A stretch of 64,000 nt of DNA, taken from NCBI RefSeq assembly GCF_003711515.1, contig NW_021167079.1:2097471-2161470 (forward strand). Reading direction: 5' to 3'. The stretch comes from Sodiomyces alkalinus F11. Taxonomy: Eukaryota; Ascomycota; Sordariomycetes; Glomerellales; Plectosphaerellaceae. Position numbers and translations under genes: made by a program. Position 1 is the stretch's first letter, and every line of letters begins with the position of its first letter. Under the pieces are notes generated by a model, which was given only the letters and a program-made list of their open reading frames with translations, was not told the DNA's origin and did no database searches. This document shows positions 32,073 through 44,022 of the stretch, piece after piece.

Positions 32073-35000
32073 TGGTAGTAGTAACTAGTAACTTCCTGCT
32101 AATCTATTATCTATATTTATCTATTTTACGTGTGCTTCCGTAGCTAATTAAGGAGTATCTACCCTACTCTCTTGCTTAGAAAAGCCCTTATTTGCTAAAC
32201 CCCTGCTATAAACTATATCCACGAAGCTTAAAGTCACCGCCGAAGCGCTCGGTATACCGCGGCTAGAGTCCACTAGGTAATAGGCCGATTAGATCTTCTA
32301 TATTAAGTTATATATGCAGGGTATAAAGGTCTAGGCCTTACTCGACCCTAACAGGCCGGAGTAGCTAGACGACTAACCCGAGTACGTTATACCTATATCT
32401 ATCGATTAGCTACGCGAAAAATATACCCAGGTTATTAACGGGGTGCCGACCCCTCCTACTATATCGGAACTAATCGAGCTTATTAAGCTAGAAGGCTATA
32501 AGGTTACGGTATATAATTAAAAGCTCGCCCGATCGATTAATACGCTTAATAAAGCTAATTATATACTTAAAGCGACTATTAAAACCTCTATCTATTAATA
32601 AGCTATTAAGGAAGCTATTAAGAAGTACCCTAGCTATAAAAAGGGGAAATAAAACCGTTATTTCACGATACGATAAATAATAAAGGAATTAAAGAAATAC
32701 TTCGCTCCTAGCGCACTATTCTTAGCTAAGGAGGTTTATCGAGTATACGATAAGCACCTCTAGGATACCCGAAGAGCTAATATAGAAGTAGCAGCGTGGT
32801 ATACGGAGTAGAATACTCTTATCCGGCGCTATCATTAGTATAAAGTAAACGACGTTAAGGGTTTTATAGCTATCCGTAACTTCCTTATTATAATTAGGTA
32901 GCGTTTTACCCCGGCTTAGATAAAGGCTAAGTTCTACGAACTAATCCGTAAGGAGAATAAGGATAAAGTAATTAACGATATCCTAATATATAGCCGCGAA
33001 TTTAACGCGATTATAAGCGCTCCTGGCCTTAATAGAATTAGACACGGCGTTTACGCTACCCTAAGCGACCGCTCCGATAAAGACGATAATAGTAGTGGAA
33101 AAGGGAAGAAAGGTAAGGGTAAGGGGTATAAATACCCCTATAATAGGACCTATTCGTAGAAGCCGGAGCTCTATAATAGAGTAGAGTATACTCTTATAGG
33201 TAAATACGAGTAGTAGCTATCCGTGTAGATAAGCGATAATTATATCGAATAAATCCGGAAAGCTATAGTAATAAAAGTAGAAAAGTCTACGAGAAACCCT
33301 ATTAAAGAAGGGATAGGGAAGCGCCGGTAAGAGTAGCGATAAGGGTAACGGATACCCCTTAAAGGTTATTATAACTATCTTAGACTTAACCCTTATTTAC
33401 GATATAGGGGAAGTTCCCGGTATCTACGCGGCGCTACGATCTAGCGTCTACCCGCTCTTATATAGCACCCTTTTAGATAACTACGGCGCGATATACTTAC
33501 TTAATTTAATTAACCTGCTTATTCCCGGATCTTTTATCCCGATAAACGGTATAGTTAAATCCGGTATAACGGAATTCCCTATTATCGGTAAAGGTAAACG
33601 GATCTTTAAGGGCCTTCTTAATAGACTATTAGGTACTCCGAAAGTCGATTTAGAGCTTAACGACGTTATCGTGGTAAAGGGATTTTATATAAATATTATC
33701 TCGGAAGCTCTATTATATAAGGTTAGGATCTAGTATTCGGGATATAACTACTTACTACGATACGGAATAGCGGATAAAAGCGTGGTTTTATCAAAGCTAT
33801 TATAACGCTTTAATATAACTATTCTTTAGTATAAGCTAATTTTATCCTTTTCTTCTTCTTACCCGTATATTTAACTAATACTATAAGACGTGATTCCCGT
33901 AAGCTACGATTATATCTATATACTAGTAGTAGCTATCGATCGACCGATAAGAGCGCCGTTTCCGAAGCTATTTCGACTATCTCGAGATTCCCCTTATCTA
34001 TATATTAACGAAAAGAGGCTATAGCACTTAAGGGCCGGCCACCTAGGACTAGAAGCTCTCCGAACACTAATTCGTAACGCTAGGAACGTGCTAATATAAG
34101 GCACTAAGCGGATTAAGTGTAAGACCTATACTCGAATATAGGTTTATTAGATCGTGTCTCGTCGACTATTAGATTACCGCTCGCCTAGGCCGTTCTAGCG
34201 TATTTATTAGGACCTATAGAAATTACCGGAGAGTTATAACGGTATACATTATCTCCTTATTATTAAGGAGGAGTATAGCGGTTAGATTTATATACTACCT
34301 TTAGCGTCGAAAAATAGCGTTATAGTCTATAACGCCCTTAAAGCGTTCGAAAGATAGGTTACGTGTTAGTTTAATCTATACGTCTATAAGATACGTAGTA
34401 ATAATAAGCCTTTAATCGTGTATATAACAGGGGATTCACGGACCTAGCTATAAGCGAGTATAAAGGGTATCGATATAGAGATCGCGCCTTTATATACCTA
34501 TAAACCGAATAGCGCTATCGAGAGGGTAGGATAAGCTATTATTATAAAGTCTAACGCTATACTAAATAGCGCAGGTTTTCTAGGTTTTATATAGCCAGAG
34601 AGTATAAAAGTAGCGGCGTAACTTTATAATATAAGTCTATCGTAGCGCCTAGGTTAGAAGTCTCCTATTAAGGTACTAGACTTATAGTTTAAAAAGCACG
34701 TGCCGCTTAAGATAAGAGAGTATTCCGCCGATCTATGGCCGGATTAGAGTAGTATTTATACCTACGGTTACCGCGCCTATCCCTTAGATAGGAATAGGGA
34801 GGCTAGAAAGGAGAGAAAGATATATAAGATTTAACCTAAGGGCTATATTAGGGATCTTATAGAATACGTTACCTATAATATCTATAGGATATAGATCCCG
34901 TAGCTTTAGAAGGTTATAACGACGCGTAACGTGTAGTTTAACGAGCGGTTATTCTATAACTCGAAGCTCGAAGAAGTAGAATAGATTACAGAGGCGGAGG

Positions 35001-35879
35001 CGAGGAACTAGCTTATAACCTATAAAGACTACGAAGATAAAGATACCGAATTTATCCTATAAGCCGAACCGCCCGCCGGCCTATCTAGCAGCGTACCTTC
35101 TAAAGATTAAGTAGAGTCTACGGGTTTAGACTCGGGGGTAGGAGTAGCTAGTACTATTCTGGAGGCGCCGGAACTATTAGATACCGACGTAACCACTAAC
35201 GGCTATAATAGGCTACCCGAACCGCCCGCGCTAATAGGACTCTAAACCCTACACGCTATACCTAATCCGCCGAGCCGGAATAACCAGGATTAAGGCGCCG
35301 GGCTATAGCTATAGCAGGAGGAACTCTTAATTAAACCCTCTTCTATATAGACTATGGTACCCGAAGGAGACGCTGCTATTAATACGCTAAAGCTATATAT
35401 ACTAGATCTTAAAACAGATAATCTGGAGTAATAAGGAGGTGCGAGAAGTGCGTAGACTAAGGCATAGGAACTAGCTACTCTTAATCCAGGTTATAGCATT
35501 AACTAGCCCTTAACGTCTAGATCTCGAACTAACGACCCTAAGGTGACTACACACTAACGTAAACGGAGTATACAGGTTAAGGATATAATAAGGGTTAGCG
35601 CCCGAATTATAGATCGACGTGCTTAGGGGAAGACTATTCGGATTAATCCACGGACGCACGTAGTAGAGCCAGATATGCTCTTAACGTATACGTTCTTCAA
35701 TTAATAAGAAGTACGCGACGATAAGACATAAGGGCTCCTATCCTTTTACTCGGTAATATTCGGAGTAGCCGATATAAAAATACAAGCTTATTCGAAAATA
35801 ATAGAGAAACCGAAGTCCTTACTCGACGGCAGGGTCTATCGCGACTACCTTAAGGCTGCACTAAGGTATTAAAGAGAGC

Positions 35880-37450
35880 TTTATAACTACCCTATACGCG
35901 ACTAGTTTAAGGAAGCGGCGTAGAAGGAGGTTAATAAGCTATTAAAAAAACGCACGTAGAGGGAAATTAATAGAGTATCGGCAAAGTCTAAGCCCCTTCC
36001 ACTTAAATAAGTATTCACCTATAAGTTCGACTAAGGCGGGTATCTAAAGAGATATAAGGTAAGGCTATATATCCGAGAGGATCTCTAGGAAAGCTTAACG
36101 ATTAAGGGAACCTATATAGTAATACTCGCTATAAGGTCTTTTCGTATTATTATAGCTTTAGCTATTTAATTTAACCTAGAGATTAAGTAACTAGATATCG
36201 TTAACGCCTTCGTTAACGCCGAGAGGAATAGAATAGAAACGCCCGTTATATATAAGCTTCTAGATAGGTTTAAGTAGCTAGATAAGTACTTAGAGCTAGA
36301 TAAAGCACTCTATAGCTTATAAGATTCACCTCGATTATAGTTCTAGATCTTCGTAGCGACGTTATCAGATTTAGGGATAAAAGCTAGTAAAGAAGAGCTA
36401 TACCTATTTTATATAGTAGCTCGAGACACGTTTATTATCTTTTTTATAGGCGATATCCTCGTCTTATTTTATAAGAATAAAGCTATAAACGCCCTTAGGA
36501 TTATTAACGGTATTAGGAAAAGATTCGAAGTGTTAGAAAAAGGTAACGTAGAGTGGTTCCTAGGAATTAAGATCACGCGCGATTACTCCCGGCGTAAGGT
36601 TTTACTTAGTCACGACTTATATATCGAGAAGATCGTAGCCAGATTTAATTTAGATACTACTATTATATACCTAGCTATTCCCGTTTCTATTATAGAATAC
36701 CGGAAAAGAGAAGATAAGGCCACGGCTTAAGAGGTTAAATTATACTAGGAAAATATCGGATTATTACTATATATAGCAGTTATAATACGTCCTAATATAG
36801 CCTTTACGGTATCTATCCTTTCCCGCTTTCTTAGAAACCCCTCCCCGGAGTATTATAAGGCAGCGGACTAAGCTATCCGTTACTTATATATAACTAGGGA
36901 CCTCTCGATTTAGTACGGATCGAGCACTAGTTTATAGGCTATAGTAATCGCGAGTAACGTCTCTTTTACTAACGATATCGATACACGACGATCCTCCTAA
37001 GGCTATCTTATTAGCCTATTTAGAGGTCTAGTAGTATAGAAAGTAATAAGGTAAGTAACCGTTACTATATCTATAACCGAAGCAGAGCTACTCGCTCTAG
37101 AGTAAGTTGCGAAGGAAACGATAGGATTAAAGCGCCTATTCGCAGAGATACGCTTTAACCCCGAATCTCCTTAGGATATTAATTACGATAACACTTAAAT
37201 AATTAGGCTTATAGTAGACGACGGCTATAGGATTAAAACCCGGCTTAGATATATAGATATTTAACGCTCATAGGTTCGATAGGAGCATGGTAAAGGGACT
37301 TTTAGGGTGGTTTATTTAGCTACGAGCCTTATACTAGTAAACGGATTAATAAAGGCACTCCCACGATAAAAGTTCAAGATCTTCCGCGTATATCTTAATA
37401 TAACGAGTACACGGAGGGGGTAGACCGGAGAAATTAAAGGTTAAAATCTA
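35880..37450 (+). pseudogene. Reverse transcriptase and RNase H remnant of Copia element 1
   Basis: The plus frame reads 'VFTYKFD.GGYLKRYKVRLYI', 'LDIVNAFVNA', and then 'VEWFLGIKITRDYSRRKVL' with 'LYIEKIVARFNL' in a short intact piece at 36530-36730. RNase H is marked by 'TEAELLAL' near 37080. Stops interrupt it about every 10-20 codons. No functional enzyme can be made. Confidence 0.85.
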
Positions 37451-37559
37451 GCGCCGGAGGCGCGCCGCACGCCCGCGGCTTAGTTAAATTAGTAAAAGAA
37501 AACGTGGTATTATTATATACCGCTATCCTATACACCTAAGCTAAAAGCTAAAAGCCAAA

Positions 37560-38480
37560 ATATAAAAACTAACGTCCGGCGAACCTAAATACTATTACTA
37601 CGCTCTATTAGGAGCACCCGGAGCCGTAGTCTTACCACTATCCACTATAACCGAGCCACTATTAATAATAGCGCTATTTTTAGTAATCGGCGTAATAACT
37701 TACCCTTAGGGGGCTCTGGAAGACACGACGGGCGTAATATTTTACTATTACTACTATTATTAGAGCTAATCTCTAAAACGCCGCGCTACCACCTCCTCCA
37801 CTAAGGATTCAAAATAAGCCGAAAAACTAAGCTTAGTTAAGCCCTTCTCGCTAGGGCCCGCCACGTATTTAAGCTCCTTTTTATTAAAAAAGCGCTTAGT
37901 ATTATTCTCTTTAAGGTATTTAACCTGCTACTTAATATACTGCTTTAACTTAGCTAAAAACTACGCCGGAAATATTAGCCGGAGCACTCGAGTTAAGGAA
38001 TAAAACGATGAAAACGCACCTTACGGTCCTTATTAGCAGATCCTACTCTAATCTTACGAATAGACACTATATTAACCAGTATCTTAATAAAAGGAAGTAT
38101 ACTAATATAACTAGGATCGGATATTAGTAAACAGAATCATATTAGAGCACGGATCCTTAATCCGGATTTAAACCGGAGCTTTTATCCACGGTCGTAAATC
38201 TCGATAACTAGGGGGTAAAAACTTATACCTAGGAGTATATATAGTTACCGTGATAACACTTACGGTAACGGTTTAAGCGCCTTTCGACGGTAACGTAATA
38301 GTTAAACGAGCTTTATTTACCCGAATAAATACCTTTTACGTATTATATATAAGGAGGATTGAAGGGGACCAGTATAAAATTTAGATCGGGGGCCTTAGTC
38401 GATTTCTTAGTAGGCTTTTTAGGAGTCTGCTAAACTATTAGTAACCGGAGCCTTACGACTATAAACGAAAGTACAAAGCT
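37560..38480 (-). pseudogene. Possible antisense reading frame in the 3' extra segment of Copia element 1
   Basis: On the strand opposite to pol, a frame can be followed from about 38480 down to 37560 that is interrupted only by TAA/TAG codons, the RIP products of Gln and Trp codons. Its best part, about 37940-37740, has 60 codons with a single stop and protein-like sequence ('NNTKRFFNKKELKYVAGPSE', 'KGLTKLSFSAYFESLVEEVV'). Downstream a run of stop codons looks like a former Gln-rich stretch. No homology is recognised. Since RIP removes TGA as well, the lack of TGA is not evidence by itself; the call rests on the long clean segment. Confidence 0.4.
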
Positions 38481-39037
38481 AAGGGACTAGAGCACTTATA
38501 TTAGGCTTTTTACCGGGGGTCTTAGTTATACCAGAAGGCTTAGTTAGACTAGCACTAGCGATCTTAGCACTAGACGCACGGGTTAAGGGGGCCTAAATAA
38601 GCACTGTTAGTACCTATATTAAGCATCAGAGCTCCAGTAACTTACTATAGCGCGTTTAAGGAACGAAAAGCGGCTATTTAAGGAGGAAAAAGAAGAAAAA
38701 AATCCGAAAATTAGGCGAGGCACGAAAATAACTAAAAATCGTTAAAAAAGGATCGTGGTTATAAAAGGGAAAAGAAGGCTACGAAGAGCCTGAAAACCCT
38801 CTTATTTATATCTGGTACCTCCCCTATCTACTAATTACTTTAAATAGCACTTTCCTTTATTATATACTACTATTATTATTATTCTTTCCTGTTTTATAGC
38901 TTCCTTACCTACCTTTTAACTCGACTTTAAAGGATATATAACTACTCTTTAAGGCTATTTTAAGATTAACTATAAGGCGCCGGCGAGGTTAGGCTAAGTG
39001 ATTACTAAGCTAATCAGGGTATAGTAATTAGGGGGTA

Positions 39038-39233
39038 TATCGCACTAAAAATACGTGAGCCTGTTTTCTATATTTCTATTAGCTGGATTAGCCCTATATT
39101 CCTCGCGTGGAAAAGGGGTAGATATATTTAGAACACCCACACCTTCCTATTCTTCTTTCCTTTATGTTACGAATACAATTATATATCTATTGAATCTCTG
39201 CTCCGGCCGGATCACACGCCCGTCAATCCAACA
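39038..39233 (+). repeat. 3' LTR of Copia element 1
   Basis: 196 bp, preceded by AGGGGG (polypurine tract) and followed by the target duplicate ATTGA. Its right third keeps the unmutated state (TCAATCCAACA). It lies about 300 bp upstream of the POLD4 start codon. Confidence 0.95.
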
Positions 39234-39529
39234 ATTGAACGTATCACATCACGTGACCACGCTTCTATCTCGCGTTGCCCCGCCAATGGGGCCATATATA
39301 GGTACATGCGGGATACTTGTAAACTACCCCTCTCAGTGTTGTCTCTCTCCAATGTTCCAGAATTACCTTCCGTCATCCAACATCAACCGAGCGCCAGAGA
39401 CGAAACCTGCATCAATTCTTCTTATCGCCTCCGTCCCCAGCATACCATCGCCATTTCTATTATTTTTTTGACCCGATTGCAAGCTTACACAGTGGGGCTC
39501 TCTTCGACACTACCTTCGGGAAATTAAAA

Positions 39530-40246
39530 ATGCCCACTACCCGTAGAGCAACTGGCGGCGCCCGAGCCCAGCACGGCCCAGGAAAGGGTCAATCCACTCT
39601 CAGCTTTTCCAACAGGGTGTCCAAGTCCGTGTCGCGACAGGATGCCAAGAAACCAGTTGTTTCTCCTATTACCGAAAAGGATGCCGAGGAGGACGTCCCG
39701 GAAGTGACCAAGGTCGAGGTCGAGCCTGAAGAGACTCTCGAAGTTGAACAGAAGGAGACTAAGGAGGAGACTGAGGAGGAGGCCGTGGAGGAGGAGCAAG
39801 TGCCAACCAAGTCCGAGGCCGAACTCCGGGCAGAGAAGATCTCGGATGCGCAGATTGCGAAATACTGGAAGAACGTCCAGGCGCAAAGCATCGCGCCACA
39901 GGTTCATGTCGAGGACGTCAGTCTTGGGGAAAAGATTCTGCGTCACTTTGACGTGAGCCTGCATTATGGGGTGAGTTTTGTTGGCTCTTCGGCCCAATAT
40001 CTGCCCTTCTTTTGAAGCCTACCGTGGATTCCCCCGGGGGAGAAAGAAGGGTTGTGTGCTAACTTTGTTTGCTATGTCGCTCAGCCCTGTGTCGGTATCC
40101 AAAGGCAGAAACGCTGGGAACGGGCGGAGAAACTGGGCCTGAACCCGCCCATCGAAGTCCTTGCCGTTCTTCTTAAACAGGAGAGCCCGGGGAAGCAACA
40201 GGCGCATATGGATGAGCTCCTCAACTCGACAGCTGTGGGCGCATAA
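39530..40246 (+). CDS. cdm1: DNA polymerase delta subunit 4 (POLD4/Cdm1), 200 aa
   Basis: Exons are 39530-39970 and 40085-40246. The intron is GTGAGT...TCGCTCAG and joins LHYG to PCVGIQRQ in phase 0. The C-terminal block 'YGPCVGIQRQKRWERAEKLG', then 'LNPPIEVLAVLLK', is the POLD4 signature, through which the small subunit contacts the catalytic subunit. The N-terminus has 'QSTLSFSNRVSK', a PCNA-binding PIP-like motif, within 35 residues of the start. The centre is highly acidic (EVEPEETLEVEQKETKEETE). It acts in the nucleus as an accessory, non-essential subunit of Pol delta. The upstream region to the 3' LTR of Copia element 1 is only about 300 bp and includes a CACGTG at 39250. The gene is convergent with the queuosine gene. 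Confidence 0.92.
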
Positions 40247-40728
40247 GGGGAAATAGTCCCTCGGAATGGACGTTTCGCTTGATTCTTCCTCTCTCTATTT
40301 GTTCTTTCCTTTCTTCTCTCTTGGCTTGGAGCTTGGCTGTGCGATACCATTTGTCTTTTTAACTTCGGTTTCGGATATTGGCTGCGGCCTCTCACGGGGC
40401 TGTCGGACACTGTGTGGCCATGGAGGCCAGACCATAGTTGACCATTTCTCATGACCGAGCGACGGTGCCGATGATTTAGCTGGTGGATGGAGTTTGGGCG
40501 GTAAAGTTGGCGTTGCTGGGTTCGGGCTGGCTTCACCTCTAGCTTCAAAAGACAATTCTGCTCGACTGTCCAGTCACATCTTGAAATGATATCTTCGCAG
40601 CTGGAAGGGGTTTGTCCATGTGGCTACCTGTGAGATACCCCAGCAATAGTGCCATTCATATACATTCCACCTGTCTATCTCGTCATATGCCGGGGTCTCT
40701 AATGCAGTTCTCGAAATTCCGACCTATT

Positions 40729-42310
40729 TCAGTACCAGATGCTCCTTGTTCTATGATGACGAACGGTCTCCTTCCCCCCGGCCTCGATCTCTTTCATGGT
40801 ATCATACAAGAAGAAATCAATCAAGACGGCGTTTACTTTTGCGTCGGGGTGCTGCTTCACGATTTCCCGCCGCAACAACTCGACACACCAGATGCTGCAG
40901 GCTATTTTTAATGCCGTCAGCCCAGCTTTCGCCAATAACAGGCGCCGTTTACTGAGTCCAGAGAAGGGAAGTCGTTTTGGGAGGGCGGGGGTTGTTTAGA
41001 CAGAAAAGATGAAGGTCGTGAGACAAAACGAAAGCCAAAGCATTCTTACCTCTGAGTTGCACCTCCCACCGCGAGCCGCTCTCGATAAGCGCCCCACGGC
41101 TAATGGTGGCGGCCAAGGAAGGGCTGTAATATAGACAGCCCAGAGTGTTGAGGATTTGGGGAACGCGGTAGTCGGCGAACATGGTAATCTTGTCGATGTC
41201 GCGGAAGGCGCCGAAGCCCTGGCCGCCGAAGCAGGCCCAGACGTCGGCGACGAAGATCTGGGCGCGCTTGAGGAGGCGGACGGGACGGCGACGGCCGGCA
41301 AAGAAATGCTCGTCGCGGAAGCAGGGGAAGTCGCGGGCCAGCAGGTTGACGAGGCGGACGGCGGAGCCGTCGGCGGCGCGGACCAGGTTGGCCACGCTGC
41401 CGTCGTAGTGGTGAGAGAGAACGCGGCCGGCATCGCGGAGGCAGTCGAGGCGCTCGGCGAGCATGGGCATCTCCTCTTCGGTCGCTGAACGGAAGACGTG
41501 GCGGAGGATCTCGAGGGTGCATTCGTCTTCGTTCTTCCAGAAGTCGGGCGAGGTGATGGCGATCTTCCTCTTCTTGGGGATGGCAGCCTGTTCGGTTTCG
41601 TCGATGCCACTATTATGCTCGCCATCGCTACCACTCTCAACACCGTTACCATCATCGGCGCCGTTACCATCATCAGCACTACTGCCGACCTCACCAGCAC
41701 TACCACTCTCGCCAGCACTGCCACTCTCACCGGCAAAACCACCGTCAGCAACACCACGACCGTCGCTGACACTACCAGCCTCACCAGTGCTAGCACCATC
41801 GAGACCGCTAGCATCATCAATGCCACTGTCGCCCTCACCATCAATAGCATCATAGGCGGCGCCGTTGCTGGAGCCATTGGCGTCGTTCGCTTCGTCCAAG
41901 GCACGACGCAGGGCGGCGACGAGGCTCCAATAGCCGGTCCAAATGCGGCCACGGTACTCAATGGCAAAGCGCTCCTCGTCCGGCAAATCAGACCAGAAGG
42001 AGAAGTTCAAAAGATCCAACACGAAGACGAAAGCGACGGTTTCCTCGTCGTCGGGGCCGGACGGGGTGGGGTGCAGCTCGTGGGAGGACCAAGAACCGGC
42101 GGAAAATTCTTTGCGCTGCATCTGCGCATGGATGGTCTGCGCGGCGGCTTTGGTGGACCGCATGTCGATGGCGACGTCGATGGAGTCATCGTAGACGGCC
42201 TCGGCATCTTGGAGTACGCCCGTGTTCGGCTCCGCATCGGCGGCGGGCTTGCCCAGGAAGTGCTGCCGAAGGAGCGCGAGCAGCTCTGGGTCGGCTTCGT
42301 CGTCCGACAT
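40729..42310 (-). CDS. Queuosine-salvage N-glycosylase family protein (DUF2419, QNG1-like), 477 aa
   Basis: Minus-strand exons are 42310-41050 and 40901-40729. The 148-nt intron is GTAAGA...AAAAATAG and joins QLR to ACSIWCVELL in phase 1. The family releases queuine from queuosine 5'-monophosphate so it can be put back into tRNA; queuosine in eukaryotes comes from bacteria or food. Family features seen are 'LLNFSFWSDLPDEERFAIEYRG', 'ARDFPCFRDE', 'DVWACFGGQGFGAFRDIDKI', 'TMFADYRVPQILNTLG' and the C-terminal 'HHRTRSIWY'. A low-complexity Gly/Ser/Asp-rich insert (about residues 145-245, with repeats like GESGSA and DDGNGA) interrupts the domain and makes the protein longer than usual. The second exon is needed for a complete fold, so the stop at 40949 in the first-exon frame is not the real end. 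Confidence 0.88.
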
Positions 42311-44022
42311 GGCGGGGAGGCAGCGGTCTTGTCGGGAATCGAATGTAAGTACCCCTGTCCCTCAGTTCTTCTGTCCTGCAAAGTCCAGAGGGTTTGAGTC
42401 TGAAATGTAAGTCTCCTGAGGAATCGGAATAAGCCCAAAGAGATTGCTGGCGGTGTCTTGGCCGCGGGGCGACCCAGGAGACGATGACATTGACCGCCTT
42501 CTAATCATTGCACAGAGATAAAACAGGTGGAGCTCTGACTTGTCACACTGATCCCCGACCATTCCATACCTTACGCCGCGGAGGCCAGATTGGCATCTCC
42601 ATCTCCATCATGGCATTTGTGGTTAAGGGTAAAGGTCCATCAGGCTTTATGAGCTTCTCTGCATGGCGATCTCCATCGAACACTTGAATATACAAGGTAT
42701 CTACCTACCGGAGATCGTGTGACAACCATGTCGGAACAAGTACAACATGTGTAAATTATACCTTTTCGCACTGCTACTACAACACTTACCCGCATAAAGC
42801 GAGACGCTAAGGTACTCTTTAAGCAGGCACGGATATATTCGTATATTCGTTGCGAACGTGCCGACGACATAGATATGCTGTGGCATTCCACCGTCGTGGC
42901 CTCGAGGATTCAATATCTTCCCAGGCTGCGAGAGACGCGTGTGGTAATTCTTCAGCATTCTAGATCGGACAGGTCTGTTGCTGGACAGGTCCGTCCGGAT
43001 TCCGGTGTCAGAACAAGAATATCGGTACGCGAACTCATAAATCTTGTTCCTTGGAGAGTTCTATAAAGGTACTCAAAGGGAATGTCTATCTACCTTAAAA
43101 AGCACTACAACAAGGGCTGTGTGACACACGTGACATGTACCCTAAGAACCGACTCGGTAAAGTCACACGCTAACCTACTAAACCCTGGTAGAGGTGTAGA
43201 CGGCTCGAGTAAAGACGTATAGGTATGTACACGGTACTACAATTCGTCCCGCCAGACCAGGCACTTCGTCATTATTCGCGAGGTTCGTCATGCATCGCAG
43301 CACCGATCACAGGGAACCGTTTGGGGATTTAATTCCTCCAACGTTCCGTCGTATTGGCCAATTGCAGCTCAAGCGCGGAGATTCCGCACCGTACGGCACC
43401 TTGTGCGTAAGTGGCTTAGTACCGTCGCTTCGTACGAAGTATCGTGACTTGACACCTGCCAGATACCCACTATCGGCTCGGCTTAAGAGGACTTTACAAA
43501 GTATGGATACAAAAGCCTTAATCCGCAGTGCCTTGTACCTTAGTCAATTTTTCTCATGTAAGGTACGTACCTCAAGGTACGGGTGCAAAGAACTACCGAA
43601 ACGTATTATAGCTCCTTCCTGCTTCCCAACACAAAACCTTGCTACCTTCCAGGTTCCCTGGCTCGAACTGCCTCACAGACTCAACAGCCTGGTTGTTTCC
43701 GGGGGCTTCACCTCGCCCTCAGTTGCCAACAACATCTCTCTTTCTTCCCTTTTTCTTTCTTCTAAACGGTCTCTTTATTTTCTTCTTCCAATATAATCTG
43801 TTCTTTTTTCTTTCTTCTTCTTCTTTTTTCTTTTTCCCCGAGAATTTTATAATTGCCTAAGCCACTCCCGTTAGACACGTTTTCTTCAGCAGCCATCCGA
43901 TCCGCCGTTTCCTCTGAGCTCATTCATTGTATGCGCTGAATCACGTACATCACCATCTACGTCCCGGCGCGCGTTTGATCCCACTGCGTCTCTCCGCACC
44001 CTTCCGATAGCTCTTGCCGACC
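42311..44022. other. Divergent intergenic region between queuosine gene and uba2
   Basis: No gene recognised. It includes copies of the GGTAC motif (about 43560-43580), a TACGAAGTA at about 43433, and a strongly pyrimidine-rich stretch at 43735-43850 that is probably the uba2 promoter or leader. Confidence 0.5.

Larger units (their letters stand above)
31863..39233 (+). mobile_element. Copia (Ty1) LTR retrotransposon 1, complete but inactivated, 7.4 kb
   Basis: Two 196-bp LTRs (31863-32058, 39038-39233) start TG/TA and end CA/TA. They are flanked by a perfect 5-bp target duplication ATTGA (31858-31862 and 39234-39238). The LTR is followed by a primer site GTTATAAGCCCGGG at 32059, and a G-rich purine tract (AGGGGG) precedes the 3' LTR. 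Translation of the plus strand gives Gag-like sequence (about 32200-33150), protease (about 33370-33830), GAG-pre-integrase and integrase (about 34010-34720, 'HLRAGHLGLEALRTLIRN'), RT (about 35880-36760) and RNase H (about 36990-37440). This protease-integrase-RT order is the Copia one. All frames are broken by many TAA/TAG codons, with CpA/TpG changed to TpA, as expected from RIP. A further 1.5 kb separates RNase H from the 3' LTR. Confidence 0.95.

Noticed and set aside
36530..36730. 66-codon frame as an independent small gene
   Set aside because: It is an intact piece of the RIP-broken Copia RT ('VEWFLGIKITRD'), not a separate gene.
39055..39471. 138-codon plus-strand frame beginning in the 3' LTR
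   Set aside because: It starts with a non-ATG codon in the LTR and runs through the POLD4 promoter; it is a chance open frame.
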